Assembly (NCBI RefSeq): GCF_037975245.1
Contig: NC_092583.1
Span: 15,045,264 to 15,109,263, forward strand
Direction of reading: 5' to 3'
Length of the DNA: 64,000 nt
Source: Apostichopus japonicus
Taxonomy: Eukaryota > Echinodermata > Holothuroidea > Aspidochirotida > Stichopodidae
The stretch is not shown here. Below: more notes on the stretch, generated by a model. That model was not told where the DNA came from and searched no databases. It saw nothing but the letters and a program-made list of their open reading frames with translations. Position 1 is the stretch's first letter.

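Noticed and set aside
1-64000. CRISPR arrays, bacterial operons or prophage features
   Set aside because: Repeats are coding exons or minisatellites without regular spacers. The gene has introns and animal muscle domains, so the DNA is eukaryotic.

Overview
This window is one continuous piece of a giant muscle-protein gene of the titin/connectin type, read on the + strand and open at both ends. I can chain 78 exons through splice sites with consistent reading phase from base 1 to base 64000. They amount to about 27.9 kb of coding sequence (about 9,300 codons) with no stop. No second gene, rRNA or tRNA is visible on either strand; the antisense ORFs are shadows of the repeats. Introns with GT-AG borders, AT-rich non-coding DNA and a PEVK + Ig + fibronectin-III (FN3) layout show an animal. 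The long FN3 run fits no titin I know, and joining a PEVK region to Ig-FN3-FN3 modules in one gene suggests an invertebrate, possibly a deuterostome such as an echinoderm, hemichordate or cephalochordate. That placement is inference.

Layout: (1) 1-5236, one giant exon coding a PEVK-like spring (Glu/Pro/Val/Lys rich) built from five complete and one partial 648-bp (216-residue) tandem repeats, then a non-repetitive tail. (2) 5786-23405, fifteen Ig domains. Twice, an Ig domain is followed by a helical segment resembling the MyBP-C/titin tri-helix element and then an acidic linker. This region also holds a tandem set of five near-identical Ig exons (19442-22197). (3) 23603-58855, an uninterrupted run of 50 FN3 domains. 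Twenty of these (26267-36233) are near-identical 303-nt exons in 505-510-bp units, homogenised in introns as well as exons. (4) 59186-64000, the start of an Ig-FN3-FN3 alternation, the arrangement of the thick-filament part of titin and twitchin.

Working together, the product would be an elastic PEVK/Ig spring leading into an extremely long FN3 rod and then a thick-filament-binding super-repeat region. Almost all exons are symmetric phase 1-1, so domains can be duplicated or skipped without breaking the frame. The most unusual features are the 50-domain FN3 run, the homogenised 20-exon array with a nested 2,037-bp four-exon duplication, the duplicated Ig-helix-linker cassette, and small intronic duplications that copied splice sites (41047-41575, 54782-54935, 21457-21477). 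Introns also carry two copies of a tRNA-like SINE family and several minisatellites.
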